DNA from: Malaya genurostris | Lineage: Eukaryota; Arthropoda; Insecta; Diptera; Culicidae | Direction of reading: 5' to 3' | Assembly (NCBI RefSeq): GCF_030247185.1 | Contig: NC_080571.1 | Coordinates: forward strand, 13,237,631 to 13,301,630 | Length of the DNA stretch: 64,000 bases | Part shown: piece by piece, positions 59,796-64,000 of the stretch | How the letters are laid out: each line of letters opens with the position of its first letter | Numbering within the stretch: the stretch's first letter is position 1 | Position numbers and translations under genes: made by a program | The notes under the pieces: generated by a model | Database searches by the model: none | The model's input: the letters and a program-made list of their open reading frames with translations, nothing else | Told to the model about the DNA's origin: nothing

Positions 59796-62209
59796 CTACA
59801 CGGAGAACCCTTCGATCATAAAATTGCGATATCGCAGTTTTTGATTTTTGTGATAGTTGATTTAACTAATTTCTTTTTGATTCAACCAATATTATTTTTG
59901 ATTTGCATATATTCAAGTAGTTGAAAAATATGTTGTTTTGGATGCTGTCAAATGCCGGAGACAGTTGAAAGCAAAACAATAATCGCAATGCGAAATCAAC
60001 AACTTTTTTAGTTGAAATCTGTTCGCGTCGCTTCAAATTGTCAATGGTTAAAGCGTTTGGTGAAATTGTGTTCATTTGATTTGATTTGATTTGATTTTAT
60101 GATTCCATAACAAGTGTTTATCTCACAGTGGTGATGTGATAAAGTTAACCTTGTTTAAGATGAAAAAGATTTGGTGATAAATTAGAAAATGTTAATGAAT
60201 GATCATCTCGTAATCTTTCAGGTATGCGCTAAAATTATGTGCTTTAAATTCGATCATTGATTTACTTCCAGCTGTTTGATACCGATGATGATGTTCATGC
60301 ATTAGCAATAAAACGCTTTTTGACATGAATTTAATTTATAAAAGTAACAGGAGCGAAGGGTTTCAAACACACAGAACGCACTGCGTTTGAATGGCGCGTT
60401 TGAATTGCCGTCGCAAAATTCCAATTCCCAGCGGTTAATGCACCCAAGCTCATATAATATTGACTAAAATTATCAGTGCACCCGTTTGAAGGCATCATCT
60501 TTCAATACTCATTTTAGGTAAATTTAATAATTTCGCTAATTTACTCGCCCTTTGTGAATTTTTGCTGATTAAAAACGTTTTTCTACATCAATCATTTCCG
60601 ATCGAATCAGAAGTATTTTTTTTAGAATTTAGATCCTTACTGATCTCGACTTGACATGATCATGATCATACAAAAATGAAAATCTCTTAGAGATCAGATC
60701 AGTTCTGATTTCGTAATGATAATTTATTCCTTGGTTAAGATCACTTAAATTCAGTAGTGATCGGTGTTTTTCCCAATTATTGTCAATATAAAATACTGTT
60801 TATATTTCAACAACGATATTTCTTTTTTGAATCTCAACATACCGAACTTATTTCAAATAGATCATGACGTATACCAGTAAGTATATTTTGATTATTTTCG
60901 CCAATCAATAACATCGTTCGAGTTGATTCAACTATTTGCAATGTCTAAAACAAATAAAACCGATTTATTTTTCAACTAACAGAATTTTGGTTCAATAACA
61001 ACACCAGTTATTTCAACTAAAATATTTGTTGAAATTGAAAGGTATCCCGAGTAAAGTCTAACATCAAAATTAGAACAAATTGATATTTGATTATGATAGC
61101 AATATCAGATTGAAATCCTAATATGATATCGACTCATCAAATTTTCAATTAATATCACATTGTGTTATCATTTTGCTGTTTAAAGGCAATAGCTTTGTGA
61201 AACTCAAAAAATTAAAATATTAAAATCAACAACTTAGTGAATCCATTAAAATAGAGCAAATTTCAACGGTCTTCAGAGGCTCTAAATTCGTTTTTCAAAG
61301 TGATTGCATGTGCGAGTTGTGTGCGATCAAGTAGATAACTCAATTTAATGTTATAATGTTTGAATGCTACATTTTTGGATATGAGAAGGACAAAGAGAAT
61401 ATTTTCATACTGTGCTCAAATAGCCACACTACTATTCACAGTGGATGCGGGATGGAAGCGACGAAACGAGTGTGCACTGACAGAAACTATCTGCATACAA
61501 TTTTCTGAAACAACACTGCTTGTCATATAACCGAACATTTTCCATCTCTTGACAGCTAGCACTTACAGTCCATAGTAATCGACAAAAGTTCGCATTCCAA
61601 AACACCTAAGTTCGAAACCGGATTCTCTCCGCGGTAGTGTGAAGTTGCATGAAATCTTTTTTCTTGCTTGCGACTAATATGGAGATTGCATAGAATCTTT
61701 TTTCTTGCTTGCAAGTAATATCGCCTAAATGTATACTATCCCGAATCTTTTTAGGCTGTTCTATTTTTAGATTATGCTCACGACGTGTCATTTCGAGAAA
61801 ATCTACATCATATTAAGTTTCCAATGTGCTTTCACTGAGAGAAAAAACTAGTTTCCAGTTTGATGTCATACAGCATTTTTTTTTTGCTTTCTGTTTTGAT
61901 CTTTTAACCGTTAAAACGACCAAAACGATAGCAAATTAAGTAATCGATATATACGAACAGCACAACATCAAATTGAATTTTCTTTTTAATCTCACACTCT
62001 ACTCGGGATGTGTCCTCACTAATTGACAGCATTGTTTTTTTCAAACAGTTAAATTAGTTGTTTCAACCATCGTTTCTGCTAATCGAAAAACAAAAATGAC
62101 AGTTTAGTTGAAACAACAATCGATTAGTTGTACCAAATTTTAATCAATCGAATTCAGAAAATCAACTAATATTCTGGTTGAAATGGGATCGCGGGTGGTT
62201 TCGTGTAGG
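59796..62209. mobile_element. Probable 2.4-kb TIR element rich in CAACTAAT words
   Basis: CTACACGGAGAACC near 59796 is roughly inverted at the right end (GGTGGTTTCGTGTAG, near 62195-62209). Phrases with TTGATTCAACCA, GTTGAAATAAC or TTCAACTAAT recur throughout both arms. No transposase was found. A further inverted-repeat element lies inside. Confidence 0.45.
61044..62009. mobile_element. Nested TIR element, ATCCCGAGTARAGT ends
   Basis: ATCCCGAGTAAAGTCTAA at 61044 matches the inverse of the segment ending at 62009 over about 15 of 18 bases. The interior is AT-rich. The frames on the minus strand (61606-61791) come from a short direct duplication (AATCTTTTTTCTTGCTTGC, 61649 and 61695). Confidence 0.55.
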
Positions 62210-64000
62210 GACTTTAGCTTTCCATTGATTCCATTAGATGTCCGCATAATGTTCACTAAGTCAGACGTTATGAGCTTGAAATAAAAGGGTGCGAACATTC
62301 TCCCTTATATATTTAAAAAAAAATGATATCATTGATTTCGAACCTCAACCATCTCTTCTTTTTCAGTATAGCCATAGTAAACATTTCCGGTATCACAGTG
62401 AGAATAGTAAAAATTTTCAATGTCATGAGGATTTTTTTACAAGCGATGACGAAACAAGGCGTACATATTTATTAAATTTATATATATAAATCTGCCTTGG
62501 GACTACTAGTGCCCGGCTTCCGCTTCCGAACTCACCGGTAATAGTGGAGAAAAGCTTCAAAAACGGAACTCACTTCGATTTCTCAGCAACGGTTAATCCG
62601 ATTTTCACAAATCATGATTCAATGAAAGCTCTTAGTGTGTTAAAAGATACTGTGCAATTTCATCCAGATCCGACTTCCGGTTCCGAAATTATAGGGCAAT
62701 TAGTGTCAAAACTTTGAAACTGGCATACAAAATGATGCAAAACCGGTACGCATCGGTACATGCTGGTACGGAAGAAGAAAACACCACCGCCTTTCTTCAA
62801 TTTTGTATAGCGTGCAGAGTTGCCACATTTAAATCTTTATTAACTTTTGGCATTTTGTTGATAATCGTTCATTTTAAATAGTTTCACTTTCATCTAGTTC
62901 CTTCATTTTCATCCTAAATCCATCCTGGATTTTTCTTCCTAGTAGAATGACAATATGAACAGATCGGAAGGTTGCAAATAACAATCCCATAAAAGCACTT
63001 AGCTAAAATCTTGGCAACTCTAACGCGAACCTTGAAAAACTGAACGTTCAAATTTAATTCTTCATTTTTTGTTATCGTTTTTTTTCCGGCATCCCATTCT
63101 AGACCATCGTTCTCAATGGATACTCAAAGTCCTTCTCAACGTCGACATCACCGTTCGATTTCGACTAGCGGTTAAACATGCAGCGTACAATCCGTGGCCG
63201 GATGCATCCATTTTGTCACCTATTATTCACCATAATTTATTGAATTGCTATAGATAGATAAACACGAATGCTCAACGGACGTGAAACTAAAGCCACGACA
63301 CGACGGGATGGCAATGAGCGCACCGGAAGGCCAAAGCGCATACATCCTCCCGGAATAGCTTGCACGATGTTCTCAAGGGACCACTTCACGGAAAATTGTA
63401 TGTATATCCAAATTCACCAGCGAATTATCGTCTGCCCGAGGCTCAACCAACTGGCAGCTGGGAGTACAATGTCACTTCCCCGGGATAATCTATGAATACA
63501 CGGGATCCGTTGTCCTGGTCGTGTCCTGCCAGTGTGTAGTTGGGCCGAATGGAAGGTCCTGTCGCCATTAGTTTTATCTTCCTATTCTCCTCCCACTCGA
63601 GAGCCTACTTGCAGACTATGCAAAGCGCACACCACTGGTTGTGTGTTGGCTGACGGCTTCATATCTATCAATTATGGTTTTTGCCACTCTAAAATTTAAA
63701 TTAAATAAAACCACCCTCAACACATTGCTCTTTCCGAGCTAGCCGGAAAATCTGTGTATCGATTTTCCACGTCTGCTGCTGCAACTCCTGCACAGTCACT
63801 GGAGCTCGAAATGACACCGAAATTTATGGGGGTGATAAAATTTCCTATCGATTGAACTTGAACCGACATCCGACGACCAGCACGCGGGATATCAATTTGG
63901 CATCGGGCAGGGAGTGACACGTTCTATGTTTCCCTAATCCCCCACCCTCCCCTTCCTCTTCGGGTGCATAATTAAAGGCTGACCACGCGGTGACTGCTCA
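62210..64000. other. Intergenic; repeat remnant, then GC-richer unassigned DNA
   Basis: 62480-62720 holds the CCGGAAGTCGGAT-type repeat also seen near 47.5 kb. From about 63100 to the window edge the GC content rises and the sequence looks less repetitive. The frames at 63268-63495 and 63717-63920 have no recognisable domain, so the stretch could be conserved regulatory DNA or a flank of a gene beyond the edge. Confidence 0.4.

Noticed and set aside
1..64000. CRISPR arrays, operons, bacterial-type promoters, tRNA or rRNA genes
   Set aside because: None was seen. Spliced genes and the transposon set show eukaryotic nuclear DNA, and the tandem repeats found lack CRISPR spacing. No tRNA cloverleaf with A and B boxes was recognised by eye, though a tRNA scan could still find one.

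Overview
The window is nuclear DNA of an insect, most probably a mosquito (Culicidae) or a close dipteran. The basis is a full-length, intron-bearing DNA polymerase alpha gene, a close homologue of Drosophila Hrb27C/hrp48, a pair of astacin genes, introns of 54-76 bp, AT-rich intergenic DNA, and a transposon load (RTE, Jockey and RNase H-bearing I-group retrotransposons, mariner, a Tc1/mariner element resembling ITmD37E, many MITEs) that I know from mosquito genomes. No species can be named from sequence alone.

Layout. 1-4.4 kb: AT-rich, a small TIR element and degenerate repeats. 4.49-9.41 kb (minus): DNA polymerase alpha catalytic subunit, six coding exons, 1495 residues, with a perfect E2F palindrome about 115 bp upstream of its ATG. 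9.5-17.1 kb: intergenic, with two MITEs nested one in the other, an I-group retrotransposon 3' end, an I-group ORF1 remnant and a hAT-like element. 17.11-18.31 kb (plus): the Hrb27C-like hnRNP gene, followed by an in-frame, coding-like extension past its TGA and an A-rich 3' UTR-like tract to about 21.56 kb. 21.66-27.84 kb: an RTE-clade retrotransposon on the minus strand, broken by two Jockey copies and other insertions. 27.85-31.3 kb: A-rich, no gene. 31.3-39.96 kb: a second broken non-LTR retrotransposon (minus) that took at least four insertions: a mariner, a 180-bp element, an ITmD37E-like element which itself holds a 1.4-kb TIR element, and a 3.2-kb composite. 41.53-43.73 kb (plus): two tandem astacin metalloprotease genes. 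44.5-51.0 kb: a composite flanked by inverted repeats and a complete but non-coding LTR retrotransposon with a 5-bp target duplication. 52.1-52.5 kb (minus): a small single-exon gene for a predicted myristoylated membrane protein. 53.3-62.2 kb: retrotransposon remnants, a Harbinger-like element, a mariner relic, a possible small AT-hook gene inside an inverted-repeat pair, and further MITEs. 62.2-64 kb: nothing firmly identified.

The host genes do not form a pathway: replication (Pol alpha), mRNA binding and splicing or translation control (Hrb27C-like), secreted proteolysis (astacins) and an unknown membrane protein. The best leads are the coding-like extension after the Hrb27C stop, the small myristoylated protein, the AT-hook ORF inside inverted repeats, the CAG-flanked Harbinger-like element, and the nested retrotransposon blocks, where the insertion order can be read directly from target duplications.
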